Positions 8,581 to 17,250 of a DNA stretch of 64,000 bases are shown here, in pieces. The DNA is taken from the NCBI RefSeq assembly GCF_900010725.2, contig NZ_LR734869.1:146744-210743 (forward strand), given 5' to 3'. The stretch is from Planktothrix serta PCC 8927. GTDB lineage: Bacteria; Cyanobacteriota; Cyanobacteriia; Cyanobacteriales; Microcoleaceae. The position numbers and the translations under genes are program-made. The number at the start of each line of letters is the position of its first letter. Position 1 is the first letter of the stretch. The notes below the pieces were generated by a model, which worked only from the letters and a program-made list of their open reading frames with translations, had not been told where the DNA came from and made no database searches.

Positions 8581-9933
8581 TTAAACAGTTTCTAGGGATT
8601 TTAAGAAGCTTTGAGCTTGAATAACTTTATCAACCATTCCCAAGTTTTCAAATTTGCTCAAAGCTTCTGTACCCCAATATCGAGATTTAGAAAAATTTCC
8701 TTCAACTTTTTCTAGGCGAGCTAGAGACAAATTATAACAGGCATTTAATTGACAATCATCGTATAGTAATGATGTCTGTAAACCCTGTTCTAATCGATAT
8801 CGAGCTTGATAGAAGTCTCCTTTAACTAAAGCGATCCGAGCCATCCAATTTTGCAAGGCAAAAGTGATTCTTTGCCATCCGAATTGTTTGGCATTATCCC
8901 AAACTTTTTGATAAAGGGACTGAGCTAAAGAATATTGTTCTAGGTGAAAATAGATTTGCGGTTCATAGTAGTCAAGAATAATTTGCCATCGTTGCGATCG
9001 CTCTGGGTCAAGATGACAATATTTTAAAATGATTCTAGCTTGCCGTAAATAGTCTAAAGCTTGGGAATAATGTTGTTGTTGAAGATGCCAAACCGCTTGA
9101 TTTTTTGTAAGTTTTAACTGTAAAATTGGGTCAGAATCAGAGGAAATTAGTTGAGATAACTTATCAGCTTCTTTCCAACTATTCATTAAGGTTAAAAGCC
9201 ATGATTTTTCTAAGATTGCTTCTGTAATTGTGGCTGTATCTTTAAGGTCAGCAACTTGTAATAATCCTTCTACTTGCTCTAAACGTTTTTGGTAAGAACC
9301 ATAAATATAACTATATTGTTGAGTATTTTGCAGAAGAATTTTTAACGATTGATAACGTTCAGGAGCCTGACACCATTTGATAAAAAGTTCTAAGTCTGAC
9401 CAGTTTTGAGCTAATTTATTGCCATGGTTTGGCCAGTCTAAAATTTGATATTGTTCAGAGATGAATAGATATTGTTTGAGTCCAACTTCAGCTATTTGTA
9501 ATGTTAAGCCCAAATCAGGGGAAAACAAATCACTCTGATTAGATTTTGACAGAATTTTATAACCCGCTTTTTCTAATAAATCAGGAATGTTTTGTGATTG
9601 TACTTTTTTAAAAGATATACTCCGTTGTTGCAGAAGTTTTGCGATCACTGGATACAATTCTTGAGAAAGCCGATGTCTGACTGTATCAGCTTGAGCTTGA
9701 TTTAGATTTTGGCAAAAATGACTGGCGATTTCTTTCGGACTTTTACCCGCTAAAAGCAGTAATAAATAATCTCGGAGAGTAGGACTTAATTCCTTAATTT
9801 TGTTAATTCTGTTCTGTCTTTCTGCTCGGATAGAGTCATAAGCATGAAGCAGATCCGCTAATAGTCGATCAACTTGCCAAGTCTGATAAACCTCATGCAA
9901 TTCTGGTGGTGGGTTGTTAGGTTGTTGAATCAT
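8581..9933 (-). CDS. Helical/TPR-like regulatory protein
   Basis: A 450-residue soluble, helix-rich protein. The N-terminal 100 residues contain a helix-turn-helix-like stretch (LSPTLRDYLLLLLAGKSPKEIASHF). The C-terminal half has several degenerate tetratricopeptide repeats (for example the YSQALDYLRQARIIL and YSLAQSLYQKVWDNA helices). Many cyanobacterial signalling proteins pair such an N-terminal module with TPRs. I chose the ATG at 9933; a GTG at 9951 would add six residues. It is divergent from a sigma-like gene, and the 200-bp gap holds palindromic sites, so the two may be co-regulated. Precise function unknown. Confidence 0.55.
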   Translation of the reverse strand: MIQQPNNPPPELHEVYQTWQVDRLLADLLHAYDSIRAERQNRINKIKELSPTLRDYLLLLLAGKSPKEIASHFCQNLNQAQADTVRHRLSQELYPVIAKLLQQRSISFKKVQSQNIPDLLEKAGYKILSKSNQSDLFSPDLGLTLQIAEVGLKQYLFISEQYQILDWPNHGNKLAQNWSDLELFIKWCQAPERYQSLKILLQNTQQYSYIYGSYQKRLEQVEGLLQVADLKDTATITEAILEKSWLLTLMNSWKEADKLSQLISSDSDPILQLKLTKNQAVWHLQQQHYSQALDYLRQARIILKYCHLDPERSQRWQIILDYYEPQIYFHLEQYSLAQSLYQKVWDNAKQFGWQRITFALQNWMARIALVKGDFYQARYRLEQGLQTSLLYDDCQLNACYNLSLARLEKVEGNFSKSRYWGTEALSKFENLGMVDKVIQAQSFLKSLETV

Positions 9934-9989
9934 AAAAAAAGAAAGGTTCACATCTATTCCTTAGTTTAGCTGAGATTCCCAGAAAGTTA

Positions 9990-10093
9990 TCAACAGTGTG
10001 GAGTAGATTTGAAGAAAAATCTATGATTTGCTGGTAATAGTTAGTCTTTAACCCTTGCACACAATCCCCTGTAAAAAATATCCATACTGTGGA
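9990..10093. promoter_or_regulatory. Divergent control region with 42-bp motif and two palindromic half-sites
   Basis: The 42-bp motif at 9993-10034 recurs at 18154-18195 with 40 of 42 identities in the same orientation. It begins in the imperfect palindrome TCAACA-G-TGTGGA (9990-10002); a related site, TCCATA-C-TGTGGA, lies at 10081-10093. A small hairpin (AGATTT ... AAATCT, about 10005-10022) follows the first palindrome. Position between two divergent regulators suggests operator or promoter function. Confidence 0.5.
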
Positions 10094-10145
10094 GATCTTT
10101 TGTAGAGGGGAGAAGTTTACACTATTTTCTACCCAACCAGACGTT

Positions 10146-10811
10146 ATGATGCTATTACCAGAACTTCCAGAAGAATTGATCAAACGTTATCTTCAAGGAG
10201 ATAGAGATGCTTGTCGAGAACTTTTGAAACGCCCTCAGTATTATCAACTTTGTCAAAAAATTGCCAAGAAAATATTTTTAGGAAAGTCCCAGGACTGGGA
10301 GGATGCGGCTCAATCGGCATTTGAAAAAGTTTTAAAAGAAGCTTTATCTGGTAAATTCAAGAAAGGAAATTCAGAACAATTCTATCATTGGTGTGCTAAA
10401 GTTGCGTTAAACTATATTCTGGATTTACTTCGTAAAATTAAAAAGGAAACTGAATTTATTCGGGATCAAATTCAACAAAAAACGTTTAATGAATATATCG
10501 ATATTCGAGAAAATTTAGAACTATCGGATACAAACTCTCAAATTCAAAAAGCAATTATTTATATAGATCAACAATATCCCAAAAAAAAGTATCTTTACAT
10601 TTGGAAAGGATTAGTAGATAATAAAAAACAAACAGAAATTGCTAAAGATTTAGGTTTTAAACAATCTGAAGTTTCCAAGCGACATCAGGAATTAGCAGTT
10701 TTCGTTGGGAAAGAATTAGGCTGTTTAAATGTTAAACAAGCAGAGGAGATGTTAAAACAAATTCGTCAGGGTAGAAGACCGAAACGCTCTCAAGAAGATT
10801 GGGACAACTAA
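10146..10811 (+). CDS. Sigma-70-family (ECF-like) RNA polymerase sigma factor
   Basis: The 221-residue protein fits a small sigma factor with regions 2 and 4 only. Region 2 is about residues 20-120; the segment HWCAKVALNYILDLLRKIKKE matches the region 2.3/2.4 helix (typical WLYRIARNLAIDLLRRRKR). Region 4 is about 155-200, with a helix-turn-helix QTEIAKDLGFKQSEVSKRHQ. The basic C-terminus ends RRPKRSQEDWDN. The tandem ATGs at 10146 and 10149 are preferred over a TTG/ATG 57 bp upstream, because conservation-like sequence starts there; no clear ribosome-binding site is visible. No anti-sigma gene lies adjacent. The divergent TPR gene could be its partner (inference). Confidence 0.65.
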   Translation: MMLLPELPEELIKRYLQGDRDACRELLKRPQYYQLCQKIAKKIFLGKSQDWEDAAQSAFEKVLKEALSGKFKKGNSEQFYHWCAKVALNYILDLLRKIKKETEFIRDQIQQKTFNEYIDIRENLELSDTNSQIQKAIIYIDQQYPKKKYLYIWKGLVDNKKQTEIAKDLGFKQSEVSKRHQELAVFVGKELGCLNVKQAEEMLKQIRQGRRPKRSQEDWDN

Positions 10812-11371
10812 AATAGTCTATCCCACTTCATTCTGTAAAAATTATTTCCCTAATTACAATAAACATTATAACTGTAGGGGCGGGTTTACTGTAGGGGCGG
10901 GTTCTGAATAAATCCTGAATTCTCAGCAACAACCTTGCTAAACCCGCCCCAGAAAGACAGACAGGGCGGGTTTACTTAAGTTATTAGTGGGAATTGAAGA
11001 TTTTTTCAGAACCCGCCCCTACCCTTAACTTTTGGCAATTTCTGAAGTCTCTGCTGCTATCAAAAACACATATTTTGTCTGGATTTATTGAAACCAGATT
11101 TAAAAATAATAGATGCAATTAATATTTAACGATATCTTCTCTGATAACAGATTAAAAATTAACTAATATTCTTGATAATTTCAGGTCTTTTAAGCTCGTT
11201 TAAATCTATTGATCTATTCATAAATATGTGCAAAATTAATAATCAAAGCTCTTGAAAAAGCTTGGAATCTAAAAATCTATTCAAGGTCTTCTGATGGATA
11301 ATAATCTATTTATTTAGACGTATTTTTTACCCTCATTAGGTCTTGATAGGCTAACAACATAGGAGAATATT
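10812..11371. repeat. Intergenic region with GGGGCGGGTT palindromic repeats
   Basis: Several GGGGCGGGTT/AACCCGCCCC boxes lie between 10875 and 11019. The clearest unit is 10964-11019: an outer inverted repeat (GGGCGGGTT / AACCCGCCC) around a TTATTAGTGGGAATTGAAG core. Related units occur at 19715-19770 and 19905-19959. The remaining 350 bp up to the RTX gene is AT-rich leader/promoter sequence without visible genes. Confidence 0.75.
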
Positions 11372-12358
11372 ATGGCTATTTCCTTCGGCTCTAATTGGTT
11401 TTCATCTGGGTCTTCAATTAATCAAACGATGGTGATGAACCCTCCTAATAGTGGAACTTCATCTACTATTAGTTCTTCTTCATCAGGAACGATGACCCAA
11501 ACAAATAGTTTATCTATGAATGGATCTTCAATTGATCAAACGATGATAATGAACGCTCCTAATTCTCCAACGACAGTGATCAATACTGGGACTAGCAATG
11601 GCGTTTCTACTATTAATTTAGGAACAGGTAAAATTCTGAATGGCACCAGTGCTAATAATCTTCTTAACGGGAGTGAAAGTGGAGATATTCTTAATGGTAA
11701 CTCCGGTAATGATACCCTGAATGCCTTCGGTGGTGGTGACATTCTCAATGGTGGTTCTGGTAATGACATTTTATCCGCAGGGAGTGGTAGCGATATTCTC
11801 AACGGTGAATCTGGAAATGATACTCTCCAAGGAGGTTCTGATGTTGATCAACTGAGCGGGGGTTCTGGTAATGATAAATTAGACGGTGGAGATGGTAACG
11901 ATATGCTTACCGGAGGTTCTGGTAATGATAGTTTAATTGGCGGTACAGGAAACGATCTGTTAATTGGTGTTAACGCTAATGCTATGATTGTCGGAGCAAC
12001 TTCAATTATTACTAGCAGTGGTACTCCTGGGCGCGCAGAAATTGATCAATTAACCGGAGGAACAGGAGTCGATCAGTTTATTTTGGGTGACAGTAATAAT
12101 GTCTACTATAACGATGGTAGTTTACTTACTCCTGGTAAAGCAGATTATGCTTCTATCATCGATTTTAATGCCACTCAGGATAAAATTCAACTCAAAGGAT
12201 CGGCGAGTAATTATGTTTTAAATGTCTCTGGTTCCAATACCCGAATTTTACTCGATAATGATGGCATTGCTGGTTTTAGCGCTAAAGATGAATTGATTGG
12301 TACTGTTCAAGGTAACACAAATTTGAACTTGAGCAGTAGTGCTTTCAAATATGTCTAA
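11372..12358 (+). CDS. RTX-type calcium-binding (hemolysin-repeat) secreted protein
   Basis: A 328-residue protein with about ten nonapeptide GGxGxDxLx repeats (residues about 95-200), the calcium-binding parallel beta-roll of RTX proteins. There is no N-terminal signal peptide, as expected for type I secretion. The C-terminal third (about 225-328) is the usual cyanobacterial RTX end domain, with DQFILGDSNNVYYND and DYASIIDFNATQDKIQLKG. The N-terminus carries a duplicated element, SSINQTMVMNPPNS and SSIDQTMIMNAPNS, with a Ser/Thr-rich spacer. ATG 11372 has GGAG 7 nt upstream. Extracellular location is likely; enzymatic function is not evident. Confidence 0.85.
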   Translation: MAISFGSNWFSSGSSINQTMVMNPPNSGTSSTISSSSSGTMTQTNSLSMNGSSIDQTMIMNAPNSPTTVINTGTSNGVSTINLGTGKILNGTSANNLLNGSESGDILNGNSGNDTLNAFGGGDILNGGSGNDILSAGSGSDILNGESGNDTLQGGSDVDQLSGGSGNDKLDGGDGNDMLTGGSGNDSLIGGTGNDLLIGVNANAMIVGATSIITSSGTPGRAEIDQLTGGTGVDQFILGDSNNVYYNDGSLLTPGKADYASIIDFNATQDKIQLKGSASNYVLNVSGSNTRILLDNDGIAGFSAKDELIGTVQGNTNLNLSSSAFKYV

Positions 12359-12359
12359 G

Positions 12360-12505
12360 CACCCCAGAAACCGGGTTTCTGAATCAATCTTTCTTCCTGA
12401 ATATTAACTTCCCTGAAAAACCCGGTTTCTAGCACCCCAGAAACCGGGTTTCTACATTCATCTTTATTGGTGAATATTAACCTCTCTCAGAAACCCGGTT
12501 TCTTC
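12360..12505. repeat. Two tandem 73-bp units with AGAAACCCGGTTTCT palindromes
   Basis: Copies at 12360-12432 and 12433-12505 each start with CACCCCAGAAACCGGGTTTCT-type sequence and end in the inverse, enclosing a TGAATATTAAC core. They form strong hairpins between the convergent RTX gene and the 57-residue gene, and could terminate transcription both ways. A single arm of the family appears near 18466. Confidence 0.8.
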
Positions 12506-12678
12506 TAAAGCGAACGAAGCAATATCGTTAAAAATAATCCCAGAAAAAATAACATCACAAAGGTTTCTGGTGTTGCTGAGTGATTAACATGACGTTCTTC
12601 ATTACATTTTAAACAAACATAATGATCTGGATCATGGGAATCTCTTACCCAATAACACATCAGTTGATCACATTTCAT
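12505..12678 (-). CDS. Small CxxC / single-membrane-helix protein coupled to HTH gene
   Basis: This 57-codon gene starts at ATG 12678, which overlaps the stop of the upstream HTH gene in an ATGA junction; AAGGAG lies 10 nt upstream of the ATG inside the HTH gene. The protein has an N-terminal cysteine-rich part (MKCDQLMCYW, then YVCLKCNEERHVNH, a CxxC with His residues that could bind zinc) and a hydrophobic C-terminal helix (FVMLFFLGLFLTILL), probably a membrane anchor. Translational coupling and a good ribosome site argue that it is real. I recognise no family. Confidence 0.7.
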   Translation of the reverse strand: MKCDQLMCYWVRDSHDPDHYVCLKCNEERHVNHSATPETFVMLFFLGLFLTILLRSL

Positions 12679-13145
12679 AATGTTGATTCTCCTTGCAAAT
12701 TAGCATTAAATTCAGCTAAAGTTAATCCTCGTTGTTTCAGTAAACGATTAATATGGCGATCGCTAATTTCAACACCAAACTCCCGCTTCAGTTGTTTTGC
12801 TAAACTCTTAGCTTTCCAATATTCTGATTTAGAACCAAACTCTTTAGGACGATGTTTCAGTAATTCTTCCAAACGCAGTAAATAATCCTGATTCACTTTT
12901 TGCGGACGACCAATAGGCTGATTATTCCACTGTTCTGCTTTACCTTGTTTAGTCATTAACATCCATCGCCTCGCCGTCATCGCAGAACATCCCAACAATT
13001 GACAAATTTCGCTCTGAGTTTTTCCCTCATCCGTCAGCAAAATAATCTGAATCCGTTGTTTATAGGTTTTGGGTAAATAGGGATCTTGTAAATCCCTGTT
13101 TAAGCATCGCCATTCTAAAGGTTTCAAGTACAACGATTGACACAT
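12675..13145 (-). CDS. Helix-turn-helix protein (transposase-N-terminus-like)
   Basis: A 156-residue DNA-binding protein. The first HTH (about 35-70) has the TYKQRIQIILLTDEGKTQSEICQLLGCSAMTARRW pattern of the IS630/homeodomain-like fold. A second winged-helix-type region (about 95-150) has SLAKQLKREFGVEISDRHINRLLKQRGL. It resembles the DNA-binding half of IS630-type transposases but has no DDE catalytic domain and no flanking inverted repeats, so it is either a domesticated regulator or an old remnant. The intact reading frame and the coupled downstream small gene favour a functional regulator. The upstream 250 bp is AT-rich and should hold its promoter. Confidence 0.65.
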   Translation of the reverse strand: MCQSLYLKPLEWRCLNRDLQDPYLPKTYKQRIQIILLTDEGKTQSEICQLLGCSAMTARRWMLMTKQGKAEQWNNQPIGRPQKVNQDYLLRLEELLKHRPKEFGSKSEYWKAKSLAKQLKREFGVEISDRHINRLLKQRGLTLAEFNANLQGESTL

Positions 13146-13404
13146 ATTTGCTACCCCCTGAAAGTGAAAAATATTTTTAAATCTATTATCTGAAATTTAT
13201 CTAAAAAATCAATTGACAATAGATTTAATTTTTCCCAGTTTCAGACCGTCATACAGATTCCTGATATTGCTTGTGTTGTCGGAATTTCGAGACTTTAGAT
13301 CCTGACTGCTGATGGTCAAAAAATCTCAATTGGGTTTAAATCATTGATTTGACTCTGAATACCGATTATTATTGACTAGGGTTTTGCGGTGAATTGATGC
13401 TATT

Positions 13405-14553
13405 TTATTTCTTTCCTTTACAAGTATTTTCTAATTGAATTTTGTCGTTCTCAAGAGACACCCTATCTTTAAAATTATCTATTGTGACAGGATACACTGC
13501 TCGTGATACATAAGATCGACTATCAGTATAATCAGGGTTATCCGGTAATAATTTACTAATTTTATTCTGATCGTCTTCAAACAATGCTTCAACTAATAGA
13601 GCCGTTTTTTCTGCTATATCTTTACTATCTTTACAAACAGTCATAGACTGCCATCCTTCTCGAATCTTGGTTAAACTTCCGATTGTACCATCTTGACCTG
13701 TAATCAGAATTTGACCGGGTTTATATCTTAAATTAACTAACTTCTCAATAATATTATTTGCCATACCATCATTAGCTACCCAAACAATTTTTAGATCAAA
13801 ATATTTTGTTAATATTTCCTCGATTTTATCAGCAGCTATTTCACCTTTCCAACCCGGAATATTAATTTCTGGATCAGTATCATTTTCTCCTACTAATATA
13901 AGCTGTTGACTGCTCATCAAACCTTTTAAGGATTTTTTTAAACCTTTCTCTAATAAGATTGAATTATTATCGTCGGAGTCTCCATTGATTATCACAAATT
14001 TATTATTAACTTTTTCTAGCTTATAGGGGTTTTTCTTACTCAAATCTTCAAATTGACTTGCAATGTATTCTCCTTGGAGTTCACCGACATACTCACTATC
14101 AAAAGAAATGTAATAATCAGCATGAACCTTTCCATTATCAATACTCCGATCATAGGCAATCACGGGGATATGTTTTTTCTTGGCTTTTTCGACAATTTTT
14201 GTGGCATCACCACTTGGCCCTAAAATTAATATACAAGCTCCTTGCTCGATAGCACGATTGGCTTGCTTAAATTGTTGGTTTGCATGACCATCGGCGTTAA
14301 AATAAAGAAGGGTGAGGTCTTGACCTCTTAATTGTATTGCTAATTTTTCTGTAATTTTCTCCTCTAATTGTCGCCGATCTGACCCTTCCCAGCGTTGTGC
14401 AGGTTCAGTCTCCGGTAACAAAATAGCAATTTTATTACAACCTTTTGCGCTTGATTGATTGAACTGGCTACAACCACCTGTTAAAATCAACAAGACTAAG
14501 AATAATGCTACAATAGGTTTAACTACAAGGGAAAATCCGGTTAGTCTAAACAT
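13405..14553 (-). CDS. Periplasmic sugar-binding-like lipoprotein
   Basis: A 382-residue predicted lipoprotein: N-terminal hydrophobic helix and lipobox LTGGC (Cys at about residue 28), then a periplasmic-binding-protein-I fold of the XylF/RbsB type (KIAILLPETEPAQRWEGSDRRQ, later ILILGPSGDATKIVEKAKKKHIPVIAYDR and VWVANDGMANNIIEKL, ITGQDGTIGSL). Such proteins bind a sugar or other small ligand outside the inner membrane. No ABC permease or ATPase gene is nearby, so a sensory role beside the neighbouring kinase is possible (inference). The start is ATG 14553; a GTG at 14562 adds three residues. Its start is only 19 bp from that of the divergent FGE-like gene. Confidence 0.8.
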   Translation of the reverse strand: MFRLTGFSLVVKPIVALFLVLLILTGGCSQFNQSSAKGCNKIAILLPETEPAQRWEGSDRRQLEEKITEKLAIQLRGQDLTLLYFNADGHANQQFKQANRAIEQGACILILGPSGDATKIVEKAKKKHIPVIAYDRSIDNGKVHADYYISFDSEYVGELQGEYIASQFEDLSKKNPYKLEKVNNKFVIINGDSDDNNSILLEKGLKKSLKGLMSSQQLILVGENDTDPEINIPGWKGEIAADKIEEILTKYFDLKIVWVANDGMANNIIEKLVNLRYKPGQILITGQDGTIGSLTKIREGWQSMTVCKDSKDIAEKTALLVEALFEDDQNKISKLLPDNPDYTDSRSYVSRAVYPVTIDNFKDRVSLENDKIQLENTCKGKK

Positions 14554-14572
14554 AGGTTTCACGAGTTAGGTT

Positions 14573-15580
14573 ATGTCCAAAAAAACGTTGAATCGCAGAA
14601 AAGCTTTGTTGACTATTTTATCCTTTTGTTTTATTGTACCTGGTGTAGCTACATTTTTAAATAAAAAATTAGCTAAATCAAGTCGTCAAAGTACCCTAAA
14701 GTCAAACAGCAATAATTCTATTAATCTCAACCCTTTGAGTAGTCCAGAATCAATAACTTTACAAATTCTAGATGAAAAAAGTCTTCTGAGTGAAGAAACA
14801 ATTGAGATTTATCCTCAAGAATTAAACACCGATACGAGATTAGAAATGGTGAAGATTAAGGCAGGTTCCTGTAAAATTGGTTCAAATCCTCAAGATAGTG
14901 ATCATCTCACTAATGAAGCACAGGGCTTTAAAATTACCATGCAAGAATTTTATATGAGTCGTTATCCCATTACACAGGAACAATGGCAAGCTGTTATGGG
15001 AATGGGAAATAACCCGTCAACCTTTCTCGGCGAAACTGATCTACCCGTAGAAACTGTATCTTGGTATGAGGCTAAAGAGTTTTGTGACAAATTAACCAAT
15101 AGCACCAAACAAACCTATCGCTTACCCAGTGAAACGGAGTGGGAATATGCTTGCCGTGCTTATAGCGAAACTCCATTCTATTTTGGGGATAAAATTACTC
15201 CGACACGGGCTAACTATGATACTTATTACTCTAGTGTAAAAAGTTCTGGAGACTATCACGGAAAAACGATCAAAGTTGGGCAGTTCCCAGCTAATAAGTT
15301 TGGTTTAAAGGATATGCACGGAAATGTTTGGGAATGGTGTCAAGACTCTTGGCATAAAGACCATCAAAATACTCCTAAGAACGGTGAAGCTTACGAGAAT
15401 AAGGATGAGGAAAAAGCAGTGATCCGAGGTGGAGCTTGGCATAGTTTTCCCTTAAAATGTCGCAGTGCTGCTAGAGAAGGGATGTGGAAAAATATGAGAA
15501 GTAATCGCATTGGGTTTAGGGTTGTTATGGAAATTAAAAATGTTACTTCATTGTCTAAGAACTTTCTGAATCTCCGTTGA
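14573..15580 (+). CDS. SUMF1/FGE-sulfatase-domain protein (exported)
   Basis: A 335-residue protein with an N-terminal RR-containing hydrophobic signal (NRRKALLTILSFCFIVPGVA) that looks like a Tat-type signal or anchor. A formylglycine-generating-enzyme-like domain follows (about 95-325): MVKIKAGSCKIGS, YPITQEQWQAVMG, RLPSETEWEYACRA, GNVWEWCQDS, IRGGAWHS, IGFRVV. In true FGE two cysteines near the C-terminus are needed; here only one (LKCRSAARE) is visible, so formylglycine formation is doubtful and a binding or protein-kinase-associated role is more likely. Its 3' end overlaps the convergent kinase gene by 26 bp. Confidence 0.85.
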   Translation: MSKKTLNRRKALLTILSFCFIVPGVATFLNKKLAKSSRQSTLKSNSNNSINLNPLSSPESITLQILDEKSLLSEETIEIYPQELNTDTRLEMVKIKAGSCKIGSNPQDSDHLTNEAQGFKITMQEFYMSRYPITQEQWQAVMGMGNNPSTFLGETDLPVETVSWYEAKEFCDKLTNSTKQTYRLPSETEWEYACRAYSETPFYFGDKITPTRANYDTYYSSVKSSGDYHGKTIKVGQFPANKFGLKDMHGNVWEWCQDSWHKDHQNTPKNGEAYENKDEEKAVIRGGAWHSFPLKCRSAAREGMWKNMRSNRIGFRVVMEIKNVTSLSKNFLNLR

Positions 15581-17000
15581 TGAGCAATTGAAAAATAAAC
15601 AGGATCAGTAAAGCCAGAAAACTAGCTGATGCGGTTGAAATAATCAGGGGTAAAATATCAATGGATTCTTCTCGGTTTAACCAATATCCAATATAAATTC
15701 CTACGCTGGAAACAACAGAGATAATCAGTTGATAGATTTTTTGTTCTAAGGGAACACGATTTTTAATGAGTGCGATCGCCAACAAAATAACACCAACGAT
15801 TAACACAACTCCCGGCGGAGGAAAAGTTAAATTTTTGTCAAAAATAGCGATCGCAATTAACCAAACACCCGCCCCCATCAATGCTGTTCTGACGTATAAA
15901 CCCCAATCCGTTACAGGGGAAGATGGCAGTTTTTCCGGTTGAGTGACAGGGATATTTGGTATCGGAGGAGGTGCTGGTGCACGTCGGGAACGTTGAGGAA
16001 GATTGTGTGGAGGTGGAGAAGATTTAACAGTCTTTTTGCTTTTTGGTTGAGGGAGTAAATCTAACCATTCTTGCACAGATTGAGGTCGAAATGTGGCAAA
16101 AAGTTCCATCCCCGAAAGAATAGCTCTATTGACTTCATCGCTGATATTAGGATTAATTGTTTTGGGAGGAAGTAAATCATCTTCTTGTTTTTCTGCTTTG
16201 TTTAAAACTCTTTTGAATGCGCTACTAGGAACTGTTTTTGTTAACATGAAGTATAGTGTAGCAGCCAAAGCATATACATCTGTATAAGATCCTTGAGGTT
16301 TATCCCGATAATGTTGCTCTATAGGCGCAAAACCACAGGTTGTAAATTCGGTGAATTCAGGCTCAGTATCAATAACATCACGGGCAATCCCAAAATCAAT
16401 CAAAATTGCTTCCGTTTCATTCTCGCTTTTGACGCGACGAATAATGTTCTTGGGATTAACATCACGATGTAATAGGATCGGTTTAAAACTATGGATATAC
16501 TTTAGGGCATCTCCGATTTGTTGAATATACAATATAGCTTCTGCTTCTGATAAAAAATTCCGATTGTCTTCGAGCCAATCTTGTAAATTTTGACCTTCAA
16601 TATATTCCATAACTAAACAAGGAAAATCATTAATGAAAAAAGGGCTTTTACTTCGTACAATGTAAGGATGATTACATTTTGCTAGGCGTATAGCTTCATT
16701 GAAAAAATCATCTCTATTTTTTTCATCTTGTTGGTTCCCTCTTTCATATTTTTTTAGAGTTTTAACCACAACTTTTTGATGATTTTTAGTATGAGCAAGA
16801 AAAGTTATTCCAAAACCACCACTGCCAATTTTTTTTTCAATTATATAATCTTTTAACTTCATCCCGGATCGCCAGTACAACGGATTATCCTCTTGATTTT
16901 TCCTATCCATTCCAAAGTTTTGATGTATTTTTTCTGTATCTTCCTTATTGGTCTCACCCAACCCAGAACCATTACTATCATCATCCTGTTGATTCTTCAT
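15555..17000 (-). CDS. Membrane-anchored serine/threonine protein kinase
   Basis: A 481-residue Hanks-type kinase. Residues about 50-325 form the kinase domain, with glycine loop GSGGFG (59-64), Lys80, catalytic HRD (178-180) in HRDVNPKN, Asn185 and DFG (202-204). The usual Lys of HRDxKPxN is Asn here, a change seen in other cyanobacterial kinases. A Pro-rich linker (about 330-370) leads to about four C-terminal hydrophobic helices. No extracytoplasmic sensor domain is visible. ATG 17000 is chosen because GGGGAG lies 7 nt upstream; a TTG 24 nt earlier is less likely. The gene lies 250 bp downstream of the FHA regulator gene, on the same strand. Confidence 0.9.
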   Translation of the reverse strand: MKNQQDDDSNGSGLGETNKEDTEKIHQNFGMDRKNQEDNPLYWRSGMKLKDYIIEKKIGSGGFGITFLAHTKNHQKVVVKTLKKYERGNQQDEKNRDDFFNEAIRLAKCNHPYIVRSKSPFFINDFPCLVMEYIEGQNLQDWLEDNRNFLSEAEAILYIQQIGDALKYIHSFKPILLHRDVNPKNIIRRVKSENETEAILIDFGIARDVIDTEPEFTEFTTCGFAPIEQHYRDKPQGSYTDVYALAATLYFMLTKTVPSSAFKRVLNKAEKQEDDLLPPKTINPNISDEVNRAILSGMELFATFRPQSVQEWLDLLPQPKSKKTVKSSPPPHNLPQRSRRAPAPPPIPNIPVTQPEKLPSSPVTDWGLYVRTALMGAGVWLIAIAIFDKNLTFPPPGVVLIVGVILLAIALIKNRVPLEQKIYQLIISVVSSVGIYIGYWLNREESIDILPLIISTASASFLALLILFIFQLLINGDSESS

Positions 17001-17250
17001 AACAGATCTCCCCTGGTTATTCAATTATGATCACAGAGAAACAAGCGATCGCTTTTCCCCTTCAGACAAAAAGACTGTTTGATTCTCAAGCCGAAAATTG
17101 ATCCAGAGGGCGGGTTAATAACAGTTATTGGTGGTCAGCCCAAATTCTGACAAAATCCACCCCGACAATTTTCTCTTGTGGATCAATTTTATCCCCTTAA
17201 TTTCTAGGAAACAATCTATTTTTAATAAAAATTAATAAACTTTAGATGCC

